The position numbers and the translations under genes were made by a program. From the NCBI RefSeq assembly GCF_021155775.2, contig NC_060235.2:23879598-23943597 (forward strand): DNA of 64,000 nt, in the 5' to 3' direction. Positions 12,403 through 26,153 of the stretch are shown here, in pieces. Numbering within the stretch: the stretch's first letter is position 1; each line of letters begins with the position of its first letter. The notes below the pieces were generated by a model that saw nothing but the letters and a program-made list of their open reading frames with translations, did not search any database and was not told where the DNA came from. This DNA comes from Neodiprion pinetum (lineage: Eukaryota; Arthropoda; Insecta; Hymenoptera; Diprionidae).

Positions 12403-14479
12403 AATAATACATCATCAACTATCTACCGAATCTCAATATTGCGTATATACCGGTTTTGCTGTATTGCGGGATTTACCGAACCTTCAATATGTCGGTATCT
12501 ATCGATTTTACGATATTATGGCATATACCGGAATCTCGATACTTCGGTATCGCCGTTGATAACCGGTTCCCATACCGATACATTTCTAGGAAAGAGATAC
12601 AGAAATACCGCGCACCCCCCAGTATCAAGTAGTTCTGTTTTCCAAGTGACCTTTTCGAAAGAACTCCAAAGGCTTACGAGTGTTGAATAAATGTTTAAAG
12701 ACATATTTCGTTTCATGAAATATTTCTTCACAGAACGCACCGGTTTTCAAACTTTAACGTATTTGAGAATCTCTTGATATTTTGTGTTCAGATTTGAAAC
12801 TAACGAAATATGAGGTTGTATCACATTACCGAATAACTTAATGAAATTTAGTTTTAGTTTCTGTCATTTATAACATTTATCTGTTCCCAACTTTTACGAA
12901 CATCTAAAGAAATTTCAACATTTTGGTTATTTCAAAATTCTGACATTGCTATGATTTACCCGTAATTGTAAAATATTACATAACACATGTATGTTGTTTC
13001 AAATTTGTGAAAAACTTGTGAGTTTCTAACGTGTTTATTATTAAATTACTCTATTGTCCGTAAACCGTAGAGAATTCGGTTAAAGAAACGCTTTCGAACA
13101 CAACAAAACGCTATACCTAATCAGTTTTTTTTTTTTTTTATTCAAAGTCAAACGTAATCGTGCAATAATTTGTGCATCAGATTAATCTGATTAATTACAA
13201 ATATGATTTTTTGAGGTCTGATTGTGAGCTACTGATTGGAGAAATATCCCGTATAAGTATATTAACTTTTACATGGATACGTGTGCATAATATATGTTTG
13301 GGCAAACGTGGTTGTTACGGAATGTAAATGTTACAAGCCACATCCAAATGTTTTTTTTTTCTCCAAGGCAATTAATTCGACTTAATAGAAAAAGCGACTT
13401 TTTGTTGTACTTTTCGGATGAATCAAGGAATCCGCGTGAAAGATGAGAAGTAAGAATGGACCAACTTTGGCAGAAAAATGATCTTATTTTCAATTTTTTA
13501 AGAATATGAGTTTTGGATTTGTTGAAAATATTGAAATATTTTCTATCAGAAAGTTTATTCAATTTTCAAAGTTTTTATACTCGATTTTTCATTGTACGAT
13601 GAGCGCATATAGTTCCTGCGATATAACGGTTGAGAAGAAAGTGAAAAATTTTGAACACATTATAATCCATAAGAAATCACAGTCTTTTAGCACAGTACAT
13701 AAACGTTCCTGAAGGGAAAAATATCATAGGTGATGAGGTCTGAAGATAGGATGGATTAACGTGGACAGCCCCACATGTGATGCTATTTTGTTGCTCGTAT
13801 AACTGACACATATATACAATATGTAAAAACATTAGGGTGCAATTGGCAATAAATATTTCACGTATCTTTTTTTTTTTTAATTATTCGCATTTTGTCAACC
13901 GGAACGACAACAGGATTCTCATTTTCACGGTTCTTTTGATAAAGAATCGAAATTTTTTAAAAAACATCAAAGTCCAAATTATTAACTATGTTTATCAACT
14001 TCACGCTGATCTGTTTTCAGACGAAAGAGTAAAAATGCGTACACAGAAAACAACATTTCATGCTAAAAGAGAATCAAAATCGAATGTGTCGAGATCAGGA
14101 GGTGGCCGACTTCATGAGGAATTCCCCATATGCACGTAATAAATGGGCCTTTATAATGTCAATCAATCAATTCAATCTAATTTATAGGTGTATTAGTACA
14201 TCTGTATACTTCCAACAACTTACATGTGTGCATTAAAATATACGTAAGTTAAACAACATTGGAAATTTTACACATAACACATGAACCTTATATTACTTGT
14301 TATCTTTTCCCAAATTAATTCTGTCACTAGACGTAAAAATCTATTCATTAAACATCGGATACATCTAGAATAATTTATATTACCTATATATTGTGCGTGT
14401 TAACGAAAGAATACTGTGAAATGGTAATATAGGACAGTCTTTGGAATGATACTTTGATATTGATTCAACGTGGCGAATA

Positions 14480-15059
14480 GGGTGTTTCACGTTCAAAGAA
14501 ATTTCGATTTTTCTACCGGCGCTGGTCTCAAAAAAGTTTCAAAAAGACCGAGGACTGTAGAACCAGTTTCATGGAGTGCGAGAACGATTTTATACAGCGT
14601 GAGCATGTTCCACGCGTTTTTTCATGCGTGTTTTCCGTACACAAAGTATCAATTTTTATGACAGTAGAGTGCGTCGGCGAATGCGGATACGCGGAGTACA
14701 GAAAAGTGCCGATGTAAAAGGGCCGCAAAGAATTTTTTATATTTTTATTTTTATAATATTATCTTTCATGTTTTACAAAGAAATGCATTACTGCAACCCT
14801 TCTGTATAAGCATTTCTCGGTAATTCGCTTTCGGTAATCTTTTTGAGCTATAATTATTTTTTTGTAAACTATAAAAGAGATAGTACATGAGAAAAGGGTG
14901 GTAATATCATTTTTCATTGTTTCAGAAAAATAATCTCGCACACACTGAAACTGGTCCTACAGTGCTCAGTCTTTTTAGGGCTTCTTTTTAGATCAGAAAT
15001 AAGCATTTTTTGCATGCGCTCATAGGTTCGATCAAAAATTATTTGAATGTGAAACACCC
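14480..15059. mobile_element. 580-bp MITE with 20-bp terminal inverted repeats and TA flanks
   Basis: The left end is GGGTGTTTCACGTTCAAA. The right end is its reverse complement with one mismatch (GGGTGTTTCACATTCAAA read inward). A TA dinucleotide flanks both sides (14478-14479 and 15060-15061), as expected of a Tc1/mariner-type insertion. No transposase frame is present, so it is non-autonomous. ORFs inside it are by-products. Confidence 0.75.
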
Positions 15060-18000
15060 TAGTGTTCGAATATGGGACTCACGAGTGTAAGAAGCAACTG
15101 CTTCTGCTCCATTATTCCGAACGAATTAAAGCTTTCAATTGACCCTTTATTAAGAAAACCTCTTGTTTGATAACACATTCAAAAGAGAGAGAACCCATTC
15201 AAAAAAATGAAATTGACACAGTGAATGTTGTAGTTGTTTCAGTTTGTTATTTGAAACAAATCTATAGAATATTTAAGATATTTTTCCGTAGAAACGGTTC
15301 TGTAGTACTATTAAACGGTAACACTAATTTCTGTCGAATCGAAGTCCTCTCGTTCAATAGGAAGCAATTGAATGAATGAAGCAAACCGATATACTTGGGA
15401 TTGTTCGTACGACCCAATAACAATTAATTTAATTGGAGCTGCAGGATTCACGTACTAAAATTTAACCTTGGAATTTATAGAACTCGTAACGATCTGAAAC
15501 TTAATTATTCGAACTAGGTAAATAATAGATAAATTGTTACACGGGCGCTCTTCGATCCTCGTATGCCTGGATGATGCTGTCGTATTCGAACACATCCGTG
15601 CAATTTAAGAACATTATTCCGTTCAATAACTTTGGAAATATTTACCTGCCTAAAAATCACATGCGCCAATTTGAATACGAAAATTTAAATACTACCCAAC
15701 TCCGTGAACGAAATTGGTCCCACTTTTTTGGTGAGCTGAGAATAAGAGTTGGGAATCCGCCCTAATTCTACTTAGTGATTGGCTCTCTTTAATTAACAGA
15801 ATATAGCTACTCAACGTTAATAATATACATAAATCACAAACAGTATGTTACTTTTAACCTATTCATACCAACAATTAAATAATACCCCGTTTTCTTTTAA
15901 TTCTAAAATTATAGTGATGCTTGAAAAGGATTGGTGATGACTCAAATGAAATCAATTTCGCACTCCTGCGAACATGCGCTAGATAGCCTGAACGTGGCGA
16001 TTGAAAATATTGTCACGTATAGTTCGTACAAGTATGTATGCAAAAGCATATAAGCTTCTGGTTAACAAGTGCTGCAAACTAGGCTTATTAATTCTGAATA
16101 TTCAGTCGAAATGTACATGAATAATTTTCAAGGGCTAACTCGAGATTTTTGCCATTTAAAGGTCCCTAACATTCTTCATTAATATTTCGTACCTTGTGAA
16201 AATATAACTTCGCCTAAGCTTTTCTTCTCTGTATCTACATTAGTTTACGGTGAAACTTTGAATATTAACCTCTAGTTACGCACTACTCGAGTGACTAAGA
16301 TAATCAAAATGAATCCGAATGAGATTCAAAACATTGTAACTTTCAATTAATGTCCTAATTTCAAGTACAGATTCTGAAATAGAATTCTAAATCGGAATTT
16401 TCTATGTAAAAAATGAGATTTCGTACCTAATGATGCAACCTGTACAATAAATAAATTGCCGTACCATATTCAACTAGTTATACACAGTAAATATTAGCAG
16501 TAACGATATTGTGCTGAGGATAAGTAAAACTTGCATTTAATGAAGGTGACTTTATACTTCAAAATTTGATCCCCAATATGTCCTGTTTCATGAAGTTAAA
16601 ATATAGATCAACCTTTACTGGTAATTTTAATCAATATTTTAAGGTACACCATACTACTCGTTATTCGAAACCTCACAGTATTGAATTCAATTCTTTCAAA
16701 ATTCTTTGAACATACTTGACTGGAATGAGACTCCACGGCCTTTGTATGATATTAAACACTTTTCTTTAACCATATCCATGGCTAAAAATTTCGATTTACA
16801 CGAACTTCACGAAGTTAAGTAATTACTTCACGACATTGTTACAAACCATGGTAAATTCAATTAGGTTGCCATATCATTAAACAAAGCATTAGTATATGTT
16901 CCATAATTCATAACGCAGTATTTTAATGAGCAGACGGTTGAAAACGAGTGAAAAAATATATTAAAAATAGTATTAAATACAGATCCTGTTTTTCAGTCTT
17001 CGTAGATTGGAGGAACAGAAGATAGTAATAGAATTCAACGGGGTGATAACAATTTTACTCAAATAAAATTTCCCGACCTTATCGTGACTTTTCCCGTAAA
17101 AAGAAAAATCTAAAATTCGCCGACTATTCCCGGTTTTCTAGGACTTTCGGCACCTTGTTTAGTTCCATCTCGCACCAGAAAAAATGCAAAATTTTCGTTG
17201 GTATCGTTACTTCTTTTTATTATAGGTTCATAATTCCGATGGCCACTATAACTAATGAAAACTTTTAAAGCCAATTTGAAATTTGAATAATACGTAGGCA
17301 CAAATTTTAGTTTTCAACAAGGACTAGTGTAAGAATTACTCGATACATCCAGAACAATACACTAATAAACTATTATTCAGATCGATAAAACGAAAGTAGG
17401 TCAGTCCGAGCGAAATTGAACAAGCTTTTGCCCCGACCTTCGCCGAATTGGTTAAATAACCATCCAGAATTTCTTTGGGATTTTATTCGTGAATCTTTGA
17501 AAATCTGAAAGTTCTTTGGACAGTAACTTTGGACCTAATGTAAGTTAGAAACTTTGACCAAAGCTGTACATTACAAAATTTCTCTTTCCTTACTTAGTAA
17601 TCCTAATTTGAGATACCGGACTTCAAAATGTTGTGTTATAAAGACCCAGATAAAATCAACATCTGAATGACTTGAAGAAAAAATCTGATGAAGGTCAAAG
17701 GTTATTTTATGCAGTCGAAGCTGGAAAAATCGACAACCGATTCGTTTAGCATCTGAGCAGAAGCTTGTTTACTTTTAATTCAACTGACACATGTTTACAA
17801 CATATTATTGGAGAAAAATTATATCAAATCGCTAACCAATGGTATAAAAATTCGTTGCAGTATAGATATATTCAAGAACAGTCACAAACGTTATTAGAAA
17901 ATGAGTCTTCGGTTTCTTTTTACAGGTTGGTTTATTCCAACTTTAGCCAACCATTATTTACGAAAGGGTTGGTATTAAACGAGAAGATGTAAATGAAATT

Positions 18001-18332
18001 GGTTTGGTTAGTAAAGAAAGATGAGTTGTTACTCGAACCTCTTTGCTTTACAAATTTAAGGGCAGCATCCGAAAATATTAATTCATACATAGTTACATCA
18101 TTGCTTGAAACGTACTTGGCATGAAATATTTTGAATGAGTGAAAACGCTTACAAGCCCGTACGAACAGAACGGACTGTAGAAGAAGGAAATAAGCTGTGA
18201 GTTGTTTCGATTTTTTTTTGGAAACTTAAAACGTCTCGATTTTTTTGTTATTGGTGACTTTTTCCGATATAATTGACGTTACAATTGAATGTACAAGAGA
18301 GTGTTAATCGATTGACTGAAATTGTAAAATTT

Positions 18333-21300
18333 TCAAACATTGTTATCTAACGAATTGCTGCCACATTTGTCGTTCGGAATTTCCATATCATGTTTTATAC
18401 CGCTCAGTGTTTGATAAATCATTCTAAATGTTGGTCTATCGGAAGGTTTTTTATTCCAACAAAGTTTCATGAGTTCATAAATTGGCTGAGGTGTGTTATC
18501 CGGACATTGAAGTACGTGGCCGTCTTTGATATATTTAACCACCTCTTCGTGGGTCATTCCGTAGTAAGGTTGAAGAGCAAAACTGAAAATCTCCCACAAG
18601 CATACAGCGAAAGCCCAAATATCAGTCTCTATCGTATATTTATTATACAATATACTCTCAAGTGGCATCCATCTTACAGGAATAGCATCTTGTTCATCAC
18701 CCTTGTAATAATCCTGTAGATAAATCTTTTGCGATAAACCAAAATCCGCTATTTTAACAACCATTTGATCATTGATCAAACAATTTCTCGTCGCTAGATC
18801 ACGATGCACAAATTTTCTGTCCGACAAATACACCATGCCAGATGCAACTTGTATGGCTATCATAATAAGATTCATATGAGACAATCTCATATCTCTAAAA
18901 GAGTCGTTTTCAATGCTTCTAACTATGTAATTTCCCGGGGAACATGATCTTAAAAATTCATTCAGATCACCTCTCCCCATGTACTCAAATAGCAAACACA
19001 TTGGACGCCCTATCGCACAGACTCCAAGTAGTTTGACGATATTTGGGTGGTCAAACTCCGCTAGCAAACAAGCTTCTCGCTCGAAGTCTACCAACAAATC
19101 ATCCGAGGCTTCATCCTTCAACATTTTCACCGCTACATTCGTGAATTCTTCTTCGGACACAAGTCCTGGTGCTTTCGCTTGGAATACACGACCAAATGCT
19201 CCCTGACCCAAGTCCCTGACATATATAATATTGTTCCTGGGAAATTCTAATTTCTCTAATTTCGGATTTAGCTGTGCCCCTGTGTGATGATAAGCGTCGT
19301 TGCTCGGCAATTTGTCCAGATCGATATTCACTTCCTAAGATTAAAAATACATTTCTGAATGAGCTGTCAGCTGTCAAACACTCTATTCGAAATGTTTCAC
19401 TAAGGTAGTTGTGAACGATTATTAAAAAATAAAGTTTTTACCAGGCGTTCTTCTCACTTAGCCAAATTCATATAAGTTGCTATTTCAGAATGGACGTGGA
19501 ACATCAACAGCGTTTTTAAATTGGTAACACTCAGTTTGCACCAAAAGCAATATCGTTAGTCTTTGACCAGTAACAAGGGCAATAAAGCATAGGAACTGCA
19601 CTGTGTGCAGACCAAGTGCAATCGGTTAAAACTTTATAAAATAGTAGATATTTAAAAAAAATCATAGTAGTCGTTGCTTTTCAAATCGATTTTAAGGCCC
19701 TTTTTTCCATCGAACACACAATTTTATAACGCATTGTCAAGACTGCCTATCCATGATAATACACCCATACTTGAACAAGGCTGTGGTGCGGTCAATTACA
19801 TCGAATGAGAGTTAACTCTAATTACAGCTCGAGAAATTGAAAAAGAAATGAGAAAGGATGAATTACTGAATAATATTACAAACTATGTACTCCGAAATTT
19901 AATAGGATTGGTAAATTTTGTATAGTATTGTTTGGGAGTTGGGAAGTGGCGGGGAAAGACGGGCCCACGTCCTTACTTCCTCCCTCTGCGCCCCTCTTTC
20001 CCCGCCTTCTTGAGGTTAGTGGAACTCGGTCCATTACTTCTCCTTGTCTTCTTTTGAATGGGAAAAATATTGTAAAACCAAAATTTCGCCGATATAAAAA
20101 AAGAAGTGTTTTATATTTGGTACTTTTTCACACGCCTACAAAGTTTCTTCATTTCAAAGCGATGATTGGGAATGTTCACTCATTAAATTGAATTGTCTTT
20201 TTAAACTGCCAATTATAAGAGCAAACACATTTCACGGGTATAAGTAACTTAATGTAAGTAATGTGATTTTTACTTCAATAGTGACCAAATGGTATAAATG
20301 GTGAAAAATTTTACGCTACTCCGATCATATTCGTTTTTTCAATACTTTGAAGTGAATTCTAAGAAATAGAATTTGAATTTTTTGTACCAATGGTTCTTTA
20401 CCAAACAAACTGAATATTTTTCATAATGTTTCAATGTAAAGGCGTCATGCTATCTATATCAAATGTTTGATAGTTACCTGTGTTTCTGTAGGATTATAGC
20501 CATGATGCTGTTTCTGCAGTCTTTGGCACAGTAGTATCGATAGAAGAAGTACAAGAATACAAACGAATCCTATTGACGACAGTATCAGTATTAATCTTGG
20601 TGTGAAAAACGCTTCCATCGTCAAGTCTTCGAGATCAATTTCCATTGTAACCTCTGTGGAGTTGGCTAAAACATGAATAGATTTTAGAAATGTCCCATTC
20701 TAAATTTCAATTGCTCGGACTAGCCAAATCCATATGGAAATGACCCTTAATTATCTTTCTATTCGTAAACCTATTGAGAAACATTATGATAACAATAATC
20801 GTAATCACTACCTAACACCCGCCATTCCCAATAGCGTTTATCCTCATACAACAGAGGGGATGGCTTGGTGACCATCATTATGCGTCTGCAGCTATCTTAA
20901 ATATTTAATAGAAACACCTGCATTTACCAGAGAAGCAAAAAAATAACTGCAGGAAACCTTAACAAGGTGTAGCTGTACCGAGTTCAAGCCTCAACTTGTC
21001 GGTTTGGTGCCTGATTAACATATTGGTAGACACTAAGTTTTTCGATTAACATTATCTAACTGTTACTTTTTTTAAATATCATACCACAAATCGGTATATC
21101 GCAGAGCTCCCATCGAACATTTGGATCCATTGTATAGCACCAGGGCATCGGTTCATCCCCGCCGGCATTTCTGCAATAGTTTTCGGCATTTTGAAGTTGT
21201 GGAAAAACATCCGGAGGTCTATCGTGACTGTGAGGCTCTTGTATGGCCCATGATTGACAATCTAGTCCGGATTTTGTCTTGTTTACAAATCCAAGGTAAA

Positions 21301-24300
21301 AACGTCCATTACCTATCACGCAGTCACCTGTAAAATGGTTACTAGTATCTTCATAAAAATCTAGCTAATCCAAATTTCAACGTTTCAATCAGACAAAGCT
21401 GCTTTAAAACTTTCGCAAAAGAAATCTGATACCACAATTATACTAAGTAGCGCAGTAATACACATAGACGATACACTTATGAATGAATGAATTTTACCAC
21501 ACAAGAAATATATTGCATGCTTTTTCTGAGCAGTTACGAAACAAGGGTCTATAGACTTTCTTTGAACGTAAATTGAAATTTCAAATAACAAGCTTTAACG
21601 AACCAGTTGTGGAATGTATTTTGAAACTAGCTGCATATAATCAGAATGAAAAATATATCCTTCAACGTACGAGTGATAAGTTCAGTATTCATGTCTGTTA
21701 AAGAGGCATTTGAACACGTTTGTGGACCTTTGCTAATCCTGGGTAAGCTCTCACAGTCTGGAAGGGTGAAATGCCCTCTGGACCTGATATAGCTTGCCCT
21801 TTTTTTATGTTCTTCTATCATGGCCCAGTTCACCAAACAAAACTGTTGCCGTACTGCCATGCAGTCTTCGTAACAAAGCGGCAAACCCACGGAGTCGACA
21901 CATTGTGGGAATGCATACATGCATAGTAGTTTCTAAAATGAAATATTCAACGTTGGATGAACTAGTATAAATTACGACTATTACTGCTTGTGAAAAACCA
22001 ATAATGTCGTAGTAGCAGGGTGCTCCATGTACACTAAAGGATTGGCATCCAATTGTATACTTTTTAAGAAAATGTAGTTGCAGAAAATTAATTTTTCGTG
22101 TATTCTTGAATTTACTCATTCCGTTCCTGGACTGGTCCAGAACTTTTATCATCTTCAAGGTTTCCTCACTTACTACTTTGCAGTTATACACTAGGTGCTT
22201 CGGTGTTTCTGAACTTCTTTTACATAGATTACACAGTTTTTTCCCGTGACTTCTCCAATCTTTGTTAGCCTTTTCCTCATTCCCTCATCTCCATCTTGCC
22301 ATAGTCTTCAAGTTATCTTTGATAACTGATTTACCAAGGTATTCCGCCTGACATTACCTTCGTCGTTATGTGTCAATATTTCCTATCATACCTTAACTTA
22401 TTTATTCTTCCACTTTACCGCTGCAACTATTTGTCTGCATCTTTCCTCTCGATTCTCTCTAACACTTCTCTTTCAACTGTCCCTCCTTGCCTTATACCCT
22501 CTTGCGTCCAGCCATTTCTATTTAAGTACTCCTCCCTTGCCCTCACCCCCATCATTGCTGCATTTTCTCTTTAAGTGATGCATTCATTTAAAAGTTCCTT
22601 GTTATCGGCTTTCTGTGCTGTCTTCTTGAATCTTATCACCCTTTTTCTCATGTGTATTCTTATCTTCTACAGCCCGGACCTAGTGTCCACTTTGTACGAT
22701 TTAGTTGGACCTTCTCTATCCCCTTTTGTCCCTTGAATCTCCATACTTTTGCGCTATACATTATTACTAATACGACTGGGTATTTAAAGAGCATCTTTCT
22801 TCTACAGTAGCTATCTTTAAATTACCTCTGTATCAAACCTCGGACACCAATACATTCCCTTTCCTCGTCAATTCTCTGATACGACTAATCCCTTTCTTAT
22901 TCCTCTTGAACAGGTACACATAACGTGCTGGATTCTGACTGACTCAAGGTAGCCTCCATCGTCTGCTACCAATACATACTAGTTAAGTAGATACAATCGA
23001 TCAGAATGCATGTTATGTGTACCCTAAGTATTTGAAATCCTTAACTTCTTCTATATGTTCTCTTTTCGACATCTAAGCTCTTGTTTTGCCTTTCTCCCTC
23101 TTTTCAGGAACACAGCATGTTAGACTTTACTACATTTATTATTCTATACTACTCAATTATTACATGATTTAATATGAAAACGTTCTCTGCCATGCTTCTT
23201 GCTTTTCTAACTCCTAAATGGGTATCTGATACCAGTATAATTTGCATCATAAGCTGTTTTTCTCGCTTGTTTTAAATACTGCCATCATCCTGATAGAATT
23301 TTTCCTGTATTGCCTGTCGTACAGTAGACGTCACTTTCAATTTTGCACAGTAGCAGTCAATTTTAAGCTCAGCCAATAAGGAACATGATCTTGAACATTT
23401 TTATTTCAGAGTCAAAATTGGAAACTATCAGTTGTCAACATCTCTTTCAACTGCACTATAAAGACCAAATCTCTTAAGTTTCCTCTGACTTTCCAACAAC
23501 ACTAAATTGTATATAGAAACTCAACTGCGATAAGTTGAATTGCAAGAGTGATTCTTGCACTTTCACAATCTTCATACAAGTTGTTTTTGCAGAAAGTAAT
23601 ACAGTCAATATTTATTCTGGAATGATCTGTTCTCCATTTCAGAATTATATAACAGTCCCAGTTCATGAAGGAATGGATTCTTTTTGCCCTCGATATCGAC
23701 AGTGACAAAATTCGCAGTTGCTTGCTATGTTAATTTCATTTAAATACAATGTTCACATTATTTACAAGCATAATAATCTATTCTTATAAATGAATTTCAC
23801 GAGCTTGGAATTGATGAATATTTTACAACAAAATTAATTTTTCGTATCAAAAACTGGATGCCTGGAGTTTTGCTCGATTAAGCTTGATCGAAATCTCAAA
23901 TGACTAATAATACTGTGTTACCATATCAAGCTCTTGTGGTATGAATAAAACTTGTTAATCTAGCTATGAGAACACAATATGAACTTATGACTGAATATTA
24001 CGGTGACTTATCTTTTCATTATGTATCAAAAAAGATCGATCAGACATTCATATACAATGAAAACTACAGAGTTTCAAAAGTCCAAGGCATGACAGAAATG
24101 AAATAAATTGGCTTAAAGTTGTATTTAGCCTCGTCAAAAGATGCTAAGGAAAATTTATAAAATGTTATAAATATTAAGGAATATACTAAACCTCTGCAGC
24201 CGAACGACAAGGTTCAATAAGTGTTTTGATTAAATCTGTCCATAAGCCAGTCGTAATCTTTTCATTCAGCCAGCCTCCATTATTTCCATCCGAATCATTG

Positions 24301-24522
24301 AACCAAACTTGTCCTATACCAGTCAAATATTTTTTACAAATTTTCCCATTGTAAGGTGCGCAGTAACCCTTCATACTGGAATCTGTAGAACGTAAAAATA
24401 TTTTAGCGGAGTAACTTGAAAAAAGTTCCAATATTGCTCGAGTATATATCTCAATACTTACTATTTTCTGCTGACGACAGTTGGAGGGTTATGAAGAAAC
24501 AGAAAATTTGCAAAAACACCAT
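18333..24522 (-). CDS. Nrk: Nrk/MuSK-type receptor tyrosine kinase, complete
   Basis: Single-pass receptor kinase of the MuSK/Ror group (insect Nrk). CDS exons in gene order: 24522-24462, 24382-24192, 21932-21671, 21327-21085, 20665-20478 and 19334-18333; all GT-AG, in phase, 648 aa. The signal peptide is residues 1-18. The Cys-rich Frizzled domain covers about 25-170, and the kringle about 173-251 (ends WCYT...RWELCDIPIC). TM is about 277-299 and the kinase about 349-640. Kinase motifs present: GQGAFGRV loop (358-365), VAVKML lysine (385), HRDLATRN (Asp 494), DFG (512-514) and an activation loop with tyrosines 520, 524 and 525 spaced as in MuSK. No Ig domains, as expected for insect Nrk. Start: first ATG, followed by a good signal sequence. 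The long kinase exon encodes the whole cytoplasmic region. The juxtamembrane tyrosine 330 sits in SNDAY. Confidence 0.95.
19335..20477 (-). other. Nrk intron between TM and kinase exons
   Basis: The 1.14-kb intron separates the membrane segment from the kinase. It contains a GC-rich hairpin at about 19942-20010, in which GGCGGGGAAAGA is mirrored by TCTTTCCCCGCC. No coding content is seen on either strand. Confidence 0.7.
22070..23290 (-). mobile_element. Decayed R1-clade non-LTR retrotransposon 3' part
   Basis: Lies in the 2.26-kb Nrk intron, on the Nrk strand. Read on the - strand with frame changes it shows, in order: a broken stretch in the place of the RT catalytic segment (near 23.2 kb); an EVKDFKYLGYT-like motif (near 23.0 kb); an Arg-rich REEYLNRNGW segment (near 22.5 kb); a GNEEKANKDW segment; and a C-terminal zinc finger LCNLCKRSSETPKHLVYNC (CX2CX8HX4C) at about 22165-22230. 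This motif order is diagnostic for R1-like non-LTR elements. Many stops and frameshifts show it is inactive. Edges are approximate, and the 5' part is missing. Confidence 0.75.
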
Positions 24523-25644
24523 CGCGATTGATTATGAAACGTCAAAATTTTTCGCGTAGTCAGCACGTCTGTATTTTCGACGAATTAATCACATTTTTAA
24601 TTGGGTTATAATTTCTTCGACAAGTCAGAAGAGAAAATCAAGGATGGTTATCGGCCTTTGAAAACACCTTTTTTTTATCATAATGCAGGGACTATTTAAT
24701 TAGTGTTTATGTTTACTTTGATTCCTTGTTAGTACGTGTAATTATCTTTCAAAGTGGGGTTTGTTCTAGCCAAACAAGTAATGTTGCACTTGGTTCGTCA
24801 ATGACTAATTATTGTTTCCATAGGTGTTTAATTTATTAGGTGTTTCTGTTATTCCATTGCCAGTTCGTACAATGATCAGTCGACACTGTGGTTCTGACAT
24901 AGTTCATTTTAAATAAGGTTACAAATAGCAACTTCATGTGTTTCTGAAAAGTCAAAATTCCGATTTGTTTTATTTTCGTGGAACAGGTGGGCGAGCATAC
25001 AGATTATGGATGAAGTTTCTCCCGCACTATATTTACAAATTTTTTTTTTTTAATACGGAAAAACTTCTAGGCTTATCGGTTTATAGATTCTAGATGCATA
25101 TTTCCAGCACAGATTTCGTTTACTGTAGATTTATAAAGACTGTTGCCCTGGGTTGATTTTCGTAACAGTTTACCGGGTCTGGGTGGGTTTAGCCATGATG
25201 TAAAAAAATATGGTGTGTTCCTCCGGTCGAAGCATTTTCGATCTGTTCTGCGCAAACCATATTTGGTTATGAACCCAATGGAAGCCATCTTTGAAAAATA
25301 AATGTACCATAATTCTATGCGTGGAGATTTCCACCTTCAAAAGGAGCGCCGAATGATCCCGAATGCGATTGGTTGAACATCCAAGATGGCTTTGGTTGGG
25401 TGCGGGCATAGTGCGGGACACGATTGGTTTTTAGAGATCGATGCGCAAGATCACACCTTGCCTTCTGTCATCATGTGTTACCGTAGACTTGAGCATAGCT
25501 GCGTATTTCCTATACACTGAGTGTCTCTGAGTACACAGAGTGTGCGATGACCATGATGTATACCTATATCTGCTTCGGAAAATTCGTCCGATGCGCCACC
25601 TATCCGAAGTTCTGGGTAGTTATTATATTTCGAGATTTTAGCAT

Positions 25645-26008
25645 CGCGACCACGGTCTTATATTGATATACAGGTCTGGAAACTCCATTAGAGGGGGTAT
25701 GTCGCTTATTGAAGCAATTTTTGTGTTCATTAGTCGCCACTAGATTCGTTGCGATCTTATCAACAGCTTTGGTGGGGCCGGGGGGGGGGTCCAGACAAGC
25801 CGTGGCATTCGCATATATGTATATGGGTATTCGCTCACTCACGCTCACTCATCGTATTTATGAGGTTATTGTTATCCTGCTAACTAGACCGCAGCGACAA
25901 CTGGTGGTGCCGCTAGAATCGAAATTTGCACTCGCTAAGCGACACGAATAATCGTGGCTCCCAGCATAGGAGTTTCCAGACCTGTATACCTATAAGACCG
26001 TGATCGCG
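25645..26008. mobile_element. 364-bp MITE with long terminal inverted repeats
   Basis: The left end begins CGCGACCACGGTCTTATA and continues through ATACAGGTCTGGAAACTCC. The right end is the reverse complement with a few differences. Weaker matching reaches further inward (GTCGCTTA). A G-run lies in the middle. No coding capacity. Flanking duplication not resolved. Confidence 0.7.
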
Positions 26009-26153
26009 ACTGAAGGCCAAGTCCGCACTGATTGCGAGCTTCCTAGAATTCCCCTTCTACTATTGGTTGCAAGCTAGGAAAATAACACTCAGAGCACCAA
26101 AGTGCATCCAGTGAAAAATGCTTTTACTTTAAGCTCACCTACGTCACACAAAG

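Larger units (their letters stand above)
10531..12590. repeat. Outer CGGTAT-rich inverted flanks around the foldback element
   Basis: About 10531-10612 is rich in CGGT/ACCG motifs. Its reverse complement partly matches 12500-12590: CCGAAGCATCGAAATTTCGG against CCGAAGTATCGAGATTCCGG. This may be the end pair of an older element into which the foldback element inserted, or independent scraps of one repeat family. Confidence 0.3.
8043..18332. other. Gene-poor intergenic region between RUNDC1 and Nrk
   Basis: No coding exon could be supported across about 10 kb. Its contents are the RUNDC1 3' UTR, the foldback element (10640-11890) with a pair of CGGTAT-rich flanks, an AT microsatellite near 12.37 kb, and a 580-bp MITE (14480-15059). 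The rest is AT-rich single-copy-looking DNA. ORFs of 60-100 codons in it lack splice context and resemble nothing. Confidence 0.6.

Noticed and set aside
18390..18719. 109-codon + strand ORF
   Set aside because: Antisense shadow of the Nrk kinase exon.
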